From Alloclostridium intestinigallinarum (GTDB taxonomy: Bacteria > Bacillota > Clostridia > Christensenellales > UBA3700), in assembly GCA_904393845.1 (NCBI GenBank), contig CAJFNB010000011.1, forward strand, positions 1 through 35,499: a stretch of DNA of 35,499 nt, given 5' to 3'. The position numbers and the translations under genes were made by a program. This document shows, in pieces, positions 15,930-24,389 of this stretch (positions within the stretch are counted from its first letter, which is position 1; every line of letters begins with the position of its first letter). The notes below the pieces were generated by a model, which did no database searches, had not been told where the DNA came from, and saw only the letters and a program-made list of their open reading frames with translations.

Positions 15930-16865
15930 ATGCTGTTTAAGAATATAGACGAAGGGGCGGAGGAGCGGATAAGGGCGCTTCTTGCCGAAACGCAGTACGA
16001 CGGAAGCGAATTTTCCCTGCTGTACCGCAAGGGCTGGTCGTTTTACAACTATCCGCTCATGCAGGTTGCCGACGAAGGGGACGCCGTATATATCCGCTTT
16101 ATCCCGCAAGGCGGCTTCGAGGGGTGCAAAGGCTATATCTATCTGCCTCCGCTTTGCAAATTGACCAATGTTAGGGCGGCTTTCAATGCGTTAAAGGAGC
16201 ACATCGCGGGCGAAGCGTGCTGCGCCTGCGTAATGGCTCTTCCGCAAGAGTATATAGACAATATCGACCTTGACGGGGCGTTCAACGAAGGGAGCAACCC
16301 CGATTACGAGGAATATCTTTATTCGCCCGAAGACTTAATAACGCTTTCGGGCAAGAAATACCACGGCAAGCGCAACCATGTCACGCGCTTTGTAAACACC
16401 TATGGGGGCAGATACGTGTTCCGCTCCTATGAAGAAAGGGACAGACAGGGGCTTATCGACCTTTACGCCAAGTGGAGCAGGGGCAAGGAGGACGGCGGCA
16501 CTCTTATGGACGAATTCCGCCTGCTTTCCCTCGGACTTGAGATGGTCGAACGCGGGGAAGCCTACGCGGACGTGATGGAGATCGACGGCAAAATAGTCGG
16601 CTTTTCCCTGGGAGAAACTCTCCCGTCCGGCGTGGCGGTGGTGCACGTGGAAAAGGGAGAAATAGAATACGACGGCATATATCCGGCAATCAACCAGATG
16701 TTTTCCAAAAAGCATTTTCAGGGATTGCACTATGTGAACAGGCAGGAGGATATGGGGCTGGAAGGGCTGAGGAAGTCCAAACTGTCCTATCGCCCCGTAA
16801 AGATGTCGAAAAAATACGTGGTGCGCATAGGTCCGTGCGGAGGAGGGAGATATGGGACTGTATAA
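15930..16865 (+). CDS. DUF2156 protein (phosphatidylglycerol lysyltransferase C-terminal-like, GNAT fold)
   Basis: A 311-residue soluble protein resembling the cytosolic catalytic domain of MprF, without the membrane flippase part. The central DLITLSGKKYHGKRNHVTRF-type segment (about 135-155) is characteristic of DUF2156 proteins in Clostridia. The fold is a double GNAT; MprF relatives move an aminoacyl group from tRNA to a lipid, but free-standing DUF2156 proteins are mostly uncharacterised. The ATG follows GGTGG. Its 3' end overlaps the next gene by 14 bases, so the two are coupled. I see no strong promoter in the 53 bp upstream, which also holds the divergent promoter. Confidence 0.82.
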   Translation: MLFKNIDEGAEERIRALLAETQYDGSEFSLLYRKGWSFYNYPLMQVADEGDAVYIRFIPQGGFEGCKGYIYLPPLCKLTNVRAAFNALKEHIAGEACCACVMALPQEYIDNIDLDGAFNEGSNPDYEEYLYSPEDLITLSGKKYHGKRNHVTRFVNTYGGRYVFRSYEERDRQGLIDLYAKWSRGKEDGGTLMDEFRLLSLGLEMVERGEAYADVMEIDGKIVGFSLGETLPSGVAVVHVEKGEIEYDGIYPAINQMFSKKHFQGLHYVNRQEDMGLEGLRKSKLSYRPVKMSKKYVVRIGPCGGGRYGTV

Positions 16866-17802
16866 AAAATTACGGAAGTACGTGTCGGGCAGGCGCATGG
16901 TATGGCCTCCGCAGTACCGCGAGGGAATGGAACTTTGCGAAATAAACGTGCGCGACCCCTTTATAGTCAACTGTGAAGACGGCTATCTTATGACGGGCAC
17001 CATTTATCACTACAATTACAGCGATTCGCGTATGTGCGTGGGGTGGAAGAGCGCGGATTTGAAGTCGTGGGACGGTCCGTTTACGCTTATAGACGGCAAA
17101 AATTCGGTTTATTCCGACTTCTGGGCGCCCGAGATACACAAAGTGGGCGGGCGGTTTTTCCTGCTTGTCACCCTTCGCCCCGCGGGAGGAAAGAGGGGCG
17201 TTTATCTCTTTATATCCGACAGAGTGGACGGCGGCTACAAGCCCGCGGCGCGCCTTACTCCGGAAGATGAGAACTGCCTTGACGGCACGATTTACGCAAA
17301 AGGCGGCAAAATTTATTTTACGTATTGCCGCGAGTATACGGACGTAAAGGACGGGCAGATACTTTGCAGCGTTTTCGACGAAAAAGATTTTGATATCAAG
17401 CCCTGTAAAATGAATGAAATGCCCTGCATTGCGCGCAGCGGCAAGCTGCTGTTCAAAGGCAGCGATAATACGTTCAGACCCACCCTAAAAAAGCAAAAAG
17501 TGACGGACGGACCATTTTATTTTGAAAAGGACGGCGGACTTTATCTGCTGTGGTCCACGCACCTTGCCGGCGGTACTTACGCGCTTCTTGCGGCAAAGAG
17601 CGTGAACGGGGAGCCGGACGGGGAGTTTACGCAGTTGGGAGCCGTTTACGAAAAGAACGGCGGACACGCCATGGTGTTCACGGACAGGGAAGGCGCGGAT
17701 ATGCTCGTGCTGCACGCGCCCAACGCACGCGAGATATTCGGCGGAGCCGTGGAGCACGCCGTCATACTGCCGCTCGGCAAAATTCATATTAAGCAAAATT
17801 GA
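16852..17802 (+). CDS. Glycoside hydrolase family 43 protein, predicted cytoplasmic
   Basis: A 316-residue five-bladed beta-propeller enzyme. Family features: RDPFIVN (general base Asp, about residue 36), SDFWAPEIH (first-blade core), LDGTIY (about 143, the pKa-modulating Asp position) and VTDGPFYF near 218, where the general acid normally sits. That last motif has Asp instead of the common Glu; I recall VTDGP in other GH43 members, so it need not be inactive. Typical substrates are arabinose- or xylose-containing oligosaccharides. There is no signal peptide, so it would act on imported oligosaccharides. GGAGGAGGGAG precedes the ATG, which lies inside the upstream gene. Confidence 0.88.
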   Translation: MGLYKKLRKYVSGRRMVWPPQYREGMELCEINVRDPFIVNCEDGYLMTGTIYHYNYSDSRMCVGWKSADLKSWDGPFTLIDGKNSVYSDFWAPEIHKVGGRFFLLVTLRPAGGKRGVYLFISDRVDGGYKPAARLTPEDENCLDGTIYAKGGKIYFTYCREYTDVKDGQILCSVFDEKDFDIKPCKMNEMPCIARSGKLLFKGSDNTFRPTLKKQKVTDGPFYFEKDGGLYLLWSTHLAGGTYALLAAKSVNGEPDGEFTQLGAVYEKNGGHAMVFTDREGADMLVLHAPNAREIFGGAVEHAVILPLGKIHIKQN

Positions 17803-17815
17803 AAGGGAAAATCGT

Positions 17816-17844
17816 TTGCCACGTCGCGCGTTTTATATTATAAT
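17816..17844 (+). promoter_or_regulatory. Promoter of the aconitase-led operon
   Basis: TTGCCA at 17816-17821, a 17-bp spacer, TATAAT at 17839-17844. Predicted start about 17851, giving a 94-nt leader before the ATG at 17945. Confidence 0.75.
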
Positions 17845-17897
17845 ATTTACGGACTAAAATTTTTCCGCCGCCGCGCAAAGAAGGATGAGGGCGCTTT

Positions 17898-17915
17898 GCG
17901 CCGCGTCTGCGGCGC
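17898..17915 (+). promoter_or_regulatory. GC-rich hairpin in the leader of the aconitase gene
   Basis: GCGCCGC (17898-17904) pairs perfectly with GCGGCGC (17909-17915) around a 4-base loop. The upstream GCGC (17891-17894) offers a competing partner. There is no T-run after it, so it is not a terminator. It ends 18 bases before the ribosome binding site CGGAGGA (17934-17940) and could affect translation or stability. Confidence 0.4.
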
Positions 17916-17944
17916 ACGGACGGCGGATACTATCGGAGGACATA

Positions 17945-20203
17945 ATGAATAACGCTGTAACAGCTTCTGCCGCCGGAGTATACGTTCTGGACGGCAAAAT
18001 AGCGGACGCAAAGACTTTGGCGGCGCAGGGAATTTCCGAAAAACAGCTGGATAACGCCTACAAGGGCACTATGGCTTACGCCGTGCTCAGCGCGCACAAC
18101 ACCCTTGAAAAGACGGAAAAGGGCGCTCCGCTGAAGATAAAATTCGACGCGATGGCGTCGCACGACATAACTTACGTGGGTATTATCCAGAACGCCAAGG
18201 CGAGCGGACTGGAAAAATTCCCCCTGCCTTACGTGCTCACCAACTGCCACAACTCCCTGTGCGCGGTGGGCGGAACGATAAACGAGGACGACCACGTGTT
18301 CGGACTTTCCGCGGCAAAGCGTTACGGCGGCATTTTCGTACCTCCCCACCAGGCGGTTATCCATACTTATATGCGCGAGCAGATGAGCGGTTGCGGCAGA
18401 ATGATTCTGGGCAGCGACTCCCATACCCGTTACGGCGCGTTGGGCACCATGGCTGTGGGCGAGGGCGGTCCCGAACTCGTCAAACAACTGCTGGGCAGGA
18501 CGTACGATATCAACTATCCCGACGTGGTGGCGGTGGTGCTCAAAGGCAAGCCCGCAAAGGGCGTGGGTCCGCAGGACGTGGCTCTTTCGCTCATAGGCAA
18601 GGTATTCCCCGGCGGATTCGTCAAGAACAAGGTGCTTGAATTTATCGGAGAGGGCGTGAAGAACCTGCCCATAGAATACCGCAACGGCATAGACGTCATG
18701 ACTACGGAAACCACCTGCCTTTCCAGCATATGGACGACGGACGACGACGAAGTCAGGAATTACTACGCGGTGCGCGGCAGGCTGAACGATTACCGCGCGA
18801 TAACTCCCGAAAAGCTGGCGTATTACGACGCAGTAGTGGAGATAGATCTGGACAAGGTGCGCCCCGTTATCGCCATGCCTTTCCACCCGGCGAACACCTA
18901 CGATTTGCAGGAGGTCATCGACAATCCCGAAGACGTCATGCGCGAGGCGGAAACCAAGGCCAACGACCTGCTTAAAGGCAAGGGCAGGCTGGACCTTGCG
19001 TCCAAGGTGAAGGACGGCAAAATATACGTCGAACAGGGCATAATCGCCGGCTGTGCGGGCGGCACTTACGACAATATTATAGAGGCGGCTTCCATATTAA
19101 GGGGCAGGGATATAGGCACGGGCAAGTTCACTTTGAGCGTATATCCTTCTTCCACACCCATATACGCCGACCTTATGAAGAAGGGCGCTCTGGCGGATAT
19201 AATCGACGCGGGCGCAATCGTCAAGACGGCGTTCTGCGGACCTTGCTTCGGCGCGGGCGACGTGCCCGCAAACGGCGCGCTTTCCATTCGCCACACCACC
19301 CGTAACTTCGAATCGCGCGAAGGCTCCAAGCCGGGCGCGGGTCAGATGGCGGGCGTCGCGCTTATGGACAGCAGGAGCATTGCGGCAACCGCGGCAAACG
19401 GCGGCGTGCTGACTTCCGCATACGGGCTGGATTACGACGATACGATTCCGCCTTTCGAATACGACGAAAAGATATACGGACGCAGGGTTTACAACGGCTG
19501 GAACAAGCCGATGGGAACTCCGCTCGAATACGGTCCGAACATCAAGGACTGGCCGGAGATGAAGCCGCTTGCCGACAACGCCATATTCAAGGTGGCGGCG
19601 GCAATATACGACCCCGTGACCACCACGGACGAGCTTATTCCTTCCGGCGAAACTTCCAGCTACCGCTCCAATCCTCTGGGACTTGCGGAATTCGCGCTTT
19701 CGCGCAAGGTGCCCGAATACGTGGGCAGGGCGAAAGCCGTCAAAGCGGACGGGGAAAAGCTGGAAAAGGACGGACTTTTCGGCGAATACGCCGCGGCGGT
19801 AAAAGCGGGCGGTCTGAATCTTGAAGGCGGCGTGCAGATAGGCAGCGCGGTGTTTGCGGTAAAGCCGGGCGACGGCAGCGCGCGCGAACAGGCGGCAAGC
19901 TGCCAGAGGGTGCTGGGCGGAGCGTGCAACATAGCGCGCGAATACGCCACCAAGCGTTACCGCTCCAATCTGATAAACTGGGGTATGATACCTTTTATAT
20001 CGGAAGAGGACTTCGAGGCGGGCGATATAGTAATCGTGCCCGGGGTGCGCAAGGGCGTGGAGCGCGGCGACAGGACTTTTGCCGCCAAGCTGGTGCGCGG
20101 CGGAGTAAGCCGCAACATTACGTTGAAGCTGGACGCGCTCACTCCCGACGAAAAGGAGATAATCCTCAGCGGAAGCCTTATCAATTACTACAAACGTGGG
20201 TAA
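17945..20203 (+). CDS. Aconitase-family hydratase ([4Fe-4S] aconitate hydratase)
   Basis: A 752-residue protein of the aconitase superfamily, probably interconverting citrate and isocitrate. The three cluster-ligating cysteines are visible: C370 in AGCAGGTYDN, and C431 and C434 in FCGPCFG, with spacing as in mitochondrial aconitase. The substrate region GSDSHTRYGALG and the C-terminal swivel domain (SCQRVLGGACN..YRSNLINWGMIPF) are present. This version resembles the hydratases of Clostridia and Bacteroidetes more than classical AcnA or AcnB. The ATG at 17945 after CGGAGGA is preferred to the open frame from 17885, which lies in the leader. No citrate synthase or isocitrate dehydrogenase is nearby. 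The next gene starts inside its last codons. Confidence 0.9.
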   Translation: MNNAVTASAAGVYVLDGKIADAKTLAAQGISEKQLDNAYKGTMAYAVLSAHNTLEKTEKGAPLKIKFDAMASHDITYVGIIQNAKASGLEKFPLPYVLTNCHNSLCAVGGTINEDDHVFGLSAAKRYGGIFVPPHQAVIHTYMREQMSGCGRMILGSDSHTRYGALGTMAVGEGGPELVKQLLGRTYDINYPDVVAVVLKGKPAKGVGPQDVALSLIGKVFPGGFVKNKVLEFIGEGVKNLPIEYRNGIDVMTTETTCLSSIWTTDDDEVRNYYAVRGRLNDYRAITPEKLAYYDAVVEIDLDKVRPVIAMPFHPANTYDLQEVIDNPEDVMREAETKANDLLKGKGRLDLASKVKDGKIYVEQGIIAGCAGGTYDNIIEAASILRGRDIGTGKFTLSVYPSSTPIYADLMKKGALADIIDAGAIVKTAFCGPCFGAGDVPANGALSIRHTTRNFESREGSKPGAGQMAGVALMDSRSIAATAANGGVLTSAYGLDYDDTIPPFEYDEKIYGRRVYNGWNKPMGTPLEYGPNIKDWPEMKPLADNAIFKVAAAIYDPVTTTDELIPSGETSSYRSNPLGLAEFALSRKVPEYVGRAKAVKADGEKLEKDGLFGEYAAAVKAGGLNLEGGVQIGSAVFAVKPGDGSAREQAASCQRVLGGACNIAREYATKRYRSNLINWGMIPFISEEDFEAGDIVIVPGVRKGVERGDRTFAAKLVRGGVSRNITLKLDALTPDEKEIILSGSLINYYKRG

Positions 20204-20765
20204 AATAAGCAAGGCGGAAGCGCGGAAAATCGCCAAGGCGGCGCAGGCGGAGATGAGCCTTGAAGAGCGGCGCGAAGCGGACGGGCGCATATGCGAATAC
20301 GTATATGCCCTGCAAAAAAGTCTGGGCGGAAGCGTGTGTATATACAACCCCTTGCCCGATGAAGCGGACGTGGGCGGCGCGACAAAGCGGCTTTTGCGCG
20401 AAGGGGCGGAGATATATATGCCCGTAATGCGCGGCGGCGACATAAGACTTGTAAAGGTAGGCGGAAGCACGGAATTTTGCAAGGGCGACTACGGCATAAG
20501 CGAGCCTGAGGGCGAAGAACTCGACCCCGCCGGCGTGAAGATAGATTTGTGTATAACTCCGCTTACCGCGTTTACTTCCGGCGGCGGCAGAGTGGGCAGA
20601 GGCAAGGGCTGTTACGACAGGTTTTTCGCCGTATGCCCCTGTATTAAAGCGGGCGCGGCTTACGCGTGCAGATATGTGGAAGGCGTGGAGTTGCAGCCCC
20701 ACGACGTGCCCGTGGACATAATGATAACGGAAGAAGGAATCGTCAGGGCGGAGGACTTGAAGTGA
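20196..20765 (+). CDS. 5-formyltetrahydrofolate cyclo-ligase
   Basis: 189 residues. ATP-dependent conversion of 5-formyl-THF to 5,10-methenyl-THF, returning folate to one-carbon metabolism. The C-terminal signature is clear: GRVGRGKGCYDRFF, a form of the family's GxGxGYYD. The N-terminal KAEARKIAKAAQ basic helix and YNPLPDEADV also fit. It starts with GTG at 20196, overlapping the aconitase stop by eight bases, and ends overlapping the next start. The four genes 17945-22244 are therefore a continuous coupled operon. Confidence 0.93.
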   Translation: MGKISKAEARKIAKAAQAEMSLEERREADGRICEYVYALQKSLGGSVCIYNPLPDEADVGGATKRLLREGAEIYMPVMRGGDIRLVKVGGSTEFCKGDYGISEPEGEELDPAGVKIDLCITPLTAFTSGGGRVGRGKGCYDRFFAVCPCIKAGAAYACRYVEGVELQPHDVPVDIMITEEGIVRAEDLK

Positions 20766-21793
20766 GGATTTCGGCAGGTATATTGAAAGGAAGGCTCGTG
20801 CTCGCCCCCGAAGGAAGGGACGTGCGCCCCACGAGCGCGAAGGTGCGCGAGAGCATTTTCGACACCTTGCAGGGCGAAGTGAAGGGGTGCAGATTCCTTG
20901 ACCTGTTCGCCGGCAGCGGCGCGGTGGGTATAGAAGCGTACAGCCGCGGCGCGGGCGAAGTGTATTTTTGCGAAAGAAACCGCGACGTACTGCCGCTTCT
21001 GAAACAGAACGTGACCTTACTGAAGGGCGCGGGGAGAGTTTTCGAAGGGGACGCGTTCGCGCTCATGGAGCGCCTGCCCGGCGGCTTTGACGTCATTTTT
21101 GCCGACCCGCCGTACAAGGACGACTGCCTGGAAAGGCTGTGCGCGGTGATAGAGCGCAGGGGGCTTTTAAGCAAGGGCGGAGTGCTCGTGTACGAACACT
21201 CTTCCGACCTTGACGTAACTGCTCCCAAGGGGTACAGGATAGCAAAGAGCAAGCGTTACGGAAGCGCGTGTGTGGAATACGTCATGCGCGGCAGCATATG
21301 CGCGGCGACGGGGTCTTTCGACCCTATGACGAGAGGGCACGCGGAAGTGGTAAGGCGGGCGGGCGAAATGTTCGACAAAGTTGTCGTGCTTATCGCCGTG
21401 AACGACGAAAAGCCTTCCGCCTTTCCGCTGGAAGTGAGGAAAGAGATAGCCGAAAAAGCCACCGCGGATATGGAAAACGTGAGCGTGGACATATGCGAAG
21501 GGTACGTCTATAAGTACTGCGTAAAGCACGGAATACGCACCATAGTGCGCGGACTGCGCAGTGAAAGCGAGCGCGGATACGAACAGTATATGGCGGACTA
21601 CAACAGGAAAAAGGGCGGCATAGATACCGTAATTCTGCCCGTCCCCGGTATGGAGGACGTAAGCTCCACCGCGCTGAGGGAGGCTTTGAAGAGGGGCGAC
21701 GATAACGCATTGGAAAGGCTGTGCGCGCCGGGAACGGCGGATATAATAAAGAAAAAATTCGGCGAACTCGCCGTAGGAGGGAATTATGACTGA
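20762..21793 (+). CDS. Fusion of 16S rRNA guanine-N2-methyltransferase RsmD and phosphopantetheine adenylyltransferase CoaD
   Basis: One uninterrupted 343-residue frame with two complete enzymes. Residues 1-174 are RsmD-like: RISAGILKGRLV start, PTSAKVRESIFDTL, the SAM-binding DLFAGSGAVGIEA and the catalytic FADPPY. From M175 it is CoaD-like: ATGSFDPMTRGHAEVV with the T/HxGH nucleotidyl-transfer motif (TRGH), VRGLRSESERGYE for substrate binding and VSSTALRE. RsmD methylates G966 of 16S rRNA; CoaD makes dephospho-CoA from phosphopantetheine. These genes are usually neighbours in Bacillota, but here there is no stop between them and no Shine-Dalgarno sequence before the internal ATG at 21284. 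Starts with GTG at 20762 after GGAGG. A sequencing error removing a stop is possible but not suggested by the tight join. Confidence 0.93.
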   Translation: MRISAGILKGRLVLAPEGRDVRPTSAKVRESIFDTLQGEVKGCRFLDLFAGSGAVGIEAYSRGAGEVYFCERNRDVLPLLKQNVTLLKGAGRVFEGDAFALMERLPGGFDVIFADPPYKDDCLERLCAVIERRGLLSKGGVLVYEHSSDLDVTAPKGYRIAKSKRYGSACVEYVMRGSICAATGSFDPMTRGHAEVVRRAGEMFDKVVVLIAVNDEKPSAFPLEVRKEIAEKATADMENVSVDICEGYVYKYCVKHGIRTIVRGLRSESERGYEQYMADYNRKKGGIDTVILPVPGMEDVSSTALREALKRGDDNALERLCAPGTADIIKKKFGELAVGGNYD

Positions 21794-22244
21794 AGTTGAA
21801 AGATTGCTCGACTGCCTGGAAGAAGAGATACGTTCGGGTAAGAAGGCGGTGTTCGCAGGTTCGGGACTTAAACAGGTGGACGAATTCAAGTGCCTTGAAT
21901 ATATCAACCAGATAAGGAATATGCTACCGTCCACGCTTTCGGAAGCGCGGGTGGTGTTGCAGGATAAAAACGATATTCTGGACAATGCGCGCGGCAACGC
22001 GAACGCCATTATCGCAGACGCCCAGCGGCAGGCGCAGATGCTTGTGAACGAACACGCCATAGTGGCGGAAGCAAACCGCGCGGCGGAAGGTATCCGCAAC
22101 GAAGCCATTTCGTATGCCGACAGGGTGGTGAACGACACCTATAAATACCTTTGCACAATGACGGACGACGCGTATAACAAGCTGAACGAGGCGGTGCAGG
22201 CGGTGATTGCCACCAGGCGCGACCTTGACAGCAAAATGCGCTGA
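21786..22244 (+). CDS. Coiled-coil protein of unknown function, conserved near coaD in Clostridia
   Basis: 152 residues, almost entirely helical, rich in Ala, Glu, Asn and Arg. The stretch from about 55 to 115 (DILDNARGNANAIIADAQRQ onward) has heptad-like spacing reminiscent of ATP synthase b subunits or DivIVA-type proteins, but it has no membrane helix. From memory, similar small proteins labelled only 'ATPase' lie between coaD and ylbJ in clostridial genomes, although no Walker motif is visible here. It overlaps the end of the RsmD-CoaD gene by eight bases. Function unknown. Confidence 0.8.
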   Translation: MTEVERLLDCLEEEIRSGKKAVFAGSGLKQVDEFKCLEYINQIRNMLPSTLSEARVVLQDKNDILDNARGNANAIIADAQRQAQMLVNEHAIVAEANRAAEGIRNEAISYADRVVNDTYKYLCTMTDDAYNKLNEAVQAVIATRRDLDSKMR

Positions 22245-22266
22245 AATTATTATAAGAGGTAAAATT

Positions 22267-23397
22267 ATGGAGAGGAAAATTATGGCGCTTATAGCCGCCG
22301 TATGCCTTGCGGCGGTAATATCCGTGACCTTTGCCGCCTGCGCACGCGAGGAGTGGAACGACGGCTCTTACGACCTCTCCCTTCCCGATTTTTCCGCGGT
22401 AACGGCAGACTCGGGCGTGGGCGAAGACGGCTGGTATCTGGTCTTTGAGGACGAATTCAACGGCGACAGCGAAAGCTCCGGTCTGCAAAGCGCGCTCAAT
22501 GCAAGCACGGTGTTCGGAGAGGTTTACAGACAGAAAAACCCCGGTTTTTTCAATGAAGACGGTAGCGTGAAGCGCGGCATTTGGACGACTTCGCCCGAGG
22601 GCGTGCGCTGGGAGAGCAACGACCCCGGCAAGCCGGAACAGGCGTGCTACTGGTGTTCGGACATGGTGAGCGTGGGCGGCGGATACGTGACGGTAAGTTC
22701 CGCGCAGGAAAGCGGTCACGAATGTTCCAAGGGCATTTGCCCCGCGGAAGGCAGATTTACTTCCGGTATAGAAACGCGCGCGATAGCCGAGGGCGAGGAC
22801 AGCGAAACTTCCAACAAGGGACAGGCGGACGACCTGCTTTTCGCCCAGGCGTTCGGATATTTTGAAGCGACGGTCAAAGTTCCCGACGCGGACGGTATGT
22901 GGTCGGCGTTCTGGCTGCAGTCTTCCAATATGCGCAAGATAGGCGCGGAAGGAGTGGACGGCACGGAGATAGACGTCTACGAAAGCGCTTTCCGCAGGAG
23001 TTTCAAAAGCAAAATGGGACACGCGCTTTTGTGGAACGGTTACGGCGAATACGCGAAAGTAGAAGGCTACATAGGCGAAATACCCATGGACTTGTACGAC
23101 GGGCAGTTCCATACCTTTGCGCTTAAATGGACTCCCGAATACTATGTGTTCTATATAGACGGCGTTGCGACGTGGGCTTCGCGCGGCGGCGGCGTTTCAC
23201 ACGTCAAAGAGTTCCTGCGCCTCACCGTAGAGCTGGACGCGGGCGATAAGTGGGGACCCCACGGACAGAAGATAGGCGCGTTCAAAGAGGGCGACGACTT
23301 TGTCATTGACAGCGTGCGCGTGTACCAAAACGAAAACTACGAAAAGTATATAATCGACGACGGACAATTTTCGGGAGATCTGGATTTGGCAAGCTGA
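22267..23397 (+). CDS. Glycoside hydrolase family 16 lipoprotein (beta-glucanase-like)
   Basis: 376 residues from ATG 22267. The N-terminus is a lipoprotein signal: MERK, a hydrophobic core and FAAC with the cysteine at C25. The GH16 catalytic motif ExDxxE is E234-I-D236-V-Y-E239, the nucleophile, assisting Asp and acid/base. Other family features are FGYFEATVKVPDADGMWSAFWL before it and FHTFALKWTPEYYVFYIDG after it. GH16 enzymes cut beta-1,3/1,4-glucans, laminarin, agarans or related polymers; the exact substrate cannot be read here. A Cys-rich insert (HECSKGICP) lies near 155-165. The phosphoesterase gene starts one base after its stop. The frame open from 22207 is discounted for lack of a signal-compatible start. 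Confidence 0.92.
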   Translation: MERKIMALIAAVCLAAVISVTFAACAREEWNDGSYDLSLPDFSAVTADSGVGEDGWYLVFEDEFNGDSESSGLQSALNASTVFGEVYRQKNPGFFNEDGSVKRGIWTTSPEGVRWESNDPGKPEQACYWCSDMVSVGGGYVTVSSAQESGHECSKGICPAEGRFTSGIETRAIAEGEDSETSNKGQADDLLFAQAFGYFEATVKVPDADGMWSAFWLQSSNMRKIGAEGVDGTEIDVYESAFRRSFKSKMGHALLWNGYGEYAKVEGYIGEIPMDLYDGQFHTFALKWTPEYYVFYIDGVATWASRGGGVSHVKEFLRLTVELDAGDKWGPHGQKIGAFKEGDDFVIDSVRVYQNENYEKYIIDDGQFSGDLDLAS

Positions 23398-23398
23398 T

Positions 23399-24355
23399 AT
23401 GCAACAGGAAGAATACGTTATCAATTTCTATAAGGAACGCGGGCGCGACTTCGTGATTCTCAACCTTGCAGACGTGCAGTTCAACGATATTTTCGACCTG
23501 CTCGGCAAGCGCAACTTCACCGTGAACACGATAAAACGGCTGGTGGAAGAGGTCAGGCCCGACCTTATCACGCTTACGGGCGATCAGGTGTGGGGCTTCC
23601 GCACCAAGCGTTCGCTGCGCTATCTGTGCAAATTGATGGACGGATTCGATATCCCCTGGGCGCCCGTTCTGGGCAACCACGACTGTTCGGGCAGGGCGGA
23701 TAAGGAATACACCGCCGCCCACTACCGCCGCAGTGACAACTGTATGTTCCGCAACGGTCCCAAAGGGCTGTTCGGGTGCGGCAACTACTGCATAAACGTG
23801 TGCCTTGCGGAAGGCGGCAGGGAAAACATAGTCCACTCGCTGTTTTTCATGGATACGGGCGGAAGGAGCGAATATCTCGTGCGCGGCGAAGCGGGCGTCA
23901 AAGAGAAAATAACGCGCTACGACAACGTCAAGTACAACCAGATCAGCTGGTACAAGACAATGCTCGGCGAATTCAGGCGCGTGAACGGCGGAGTGATGCC
24001 GCCTTCCAGCGTGTTTATACACATTCCCATAATTCAGTATTCCGCCGCCTACGACCTTTGGCGCACTTCCGGTTTCGACCCCGCCATGGGCTTCGGGGAG
24101 AATAACGAAACGATCTCATGTCCGCCCGTGGATAACGGCTTTTTCGCCATGATAAAGGCGCTGGGGAGCACGAAAAACGTTATCTGCGGTCACGACCATA
24201 CCAATTGCGCGTCCATTTTGTACGAGGACGTGCGCCTTACTTACGCCCTCAAAACGGGCGACAGATGTTATTGGAAGGAAGGACTTTCGGGCGGCACGAA
24301 AATAAGTATAGACGACAGCGGCAACACAGTTACCGAGCATATTTTCGTCGAGTAA
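23399..24355 (+). CDS. Calcineurin-like metallophosphoesterase
   Basis: 318 residues with metal-site motifs LADVQF (first Asp), LTGDQVWGF, LGNHDCSG, an H in FIHIP and CGHDHTN. There is no signal peptide, so it should be cytoplasmic. It resembles DUF-type phosphohydrolases that act on phosphate mono- or diesters; the substrate is unknown. It begins one base after the GH16 stop, so the pair is co-translated and might serve the same glycan-use pathway, although one product is exported and the other is not. Confidence 0.9.
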   Translation: MQQEEYVINFYKERGRDFVILNLADVQFNDIFDLLGKRNFTVNTIKRLVEEVRPDLITLTGDQVWGFRTKRSLRYLCKLMDGFDIPWAPVLGNHDCSGRADKEYTAAHYRRSDNCMFRNGPKGLFGCGNYCINVCLAEGGRENIVHSLFFMDTGGRSEYLVRGEAGVKEKITRYDNVKYNQISWYKTMLGEFRRVNGGVMPPSSVFIHIPIIQYSAAYDLWRTSGFDPAMGFGENNETISCPPVDNGFFAMIKALGSTKNVICGHDHTNCASILYEDVRLTYALKTGDRCYWKEGLSGGTKISIDDSGNTVTEHIFVE

Positions 24356-24379
24356 CGCGCCTTGTCGTGTGCGTTTTTT
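24354..24379 (+). terminator. Probable terminator after the phosphoesterase gene
   Basis: AACGCGC (24354-24360) can pair with GTGCGTT (24369-24375) with one G-U pair, followed by four more T (six in a row with the last two stem bases, 24374-24379). It overlaps the stop codon of the phosphoesterase and lies before the convergent ylbJ gene. Confidence 0.5.
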
Positions 24380-24389
24380 GTATTGCGTT

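Noticed and set aside
17885..17944. A longer aconitase N-terminus from 17885
   Set aside because: It would read through the leader hairpin and the ribosome binding site at 17934-17940, which is ideally spaced for the ATG at 17945.
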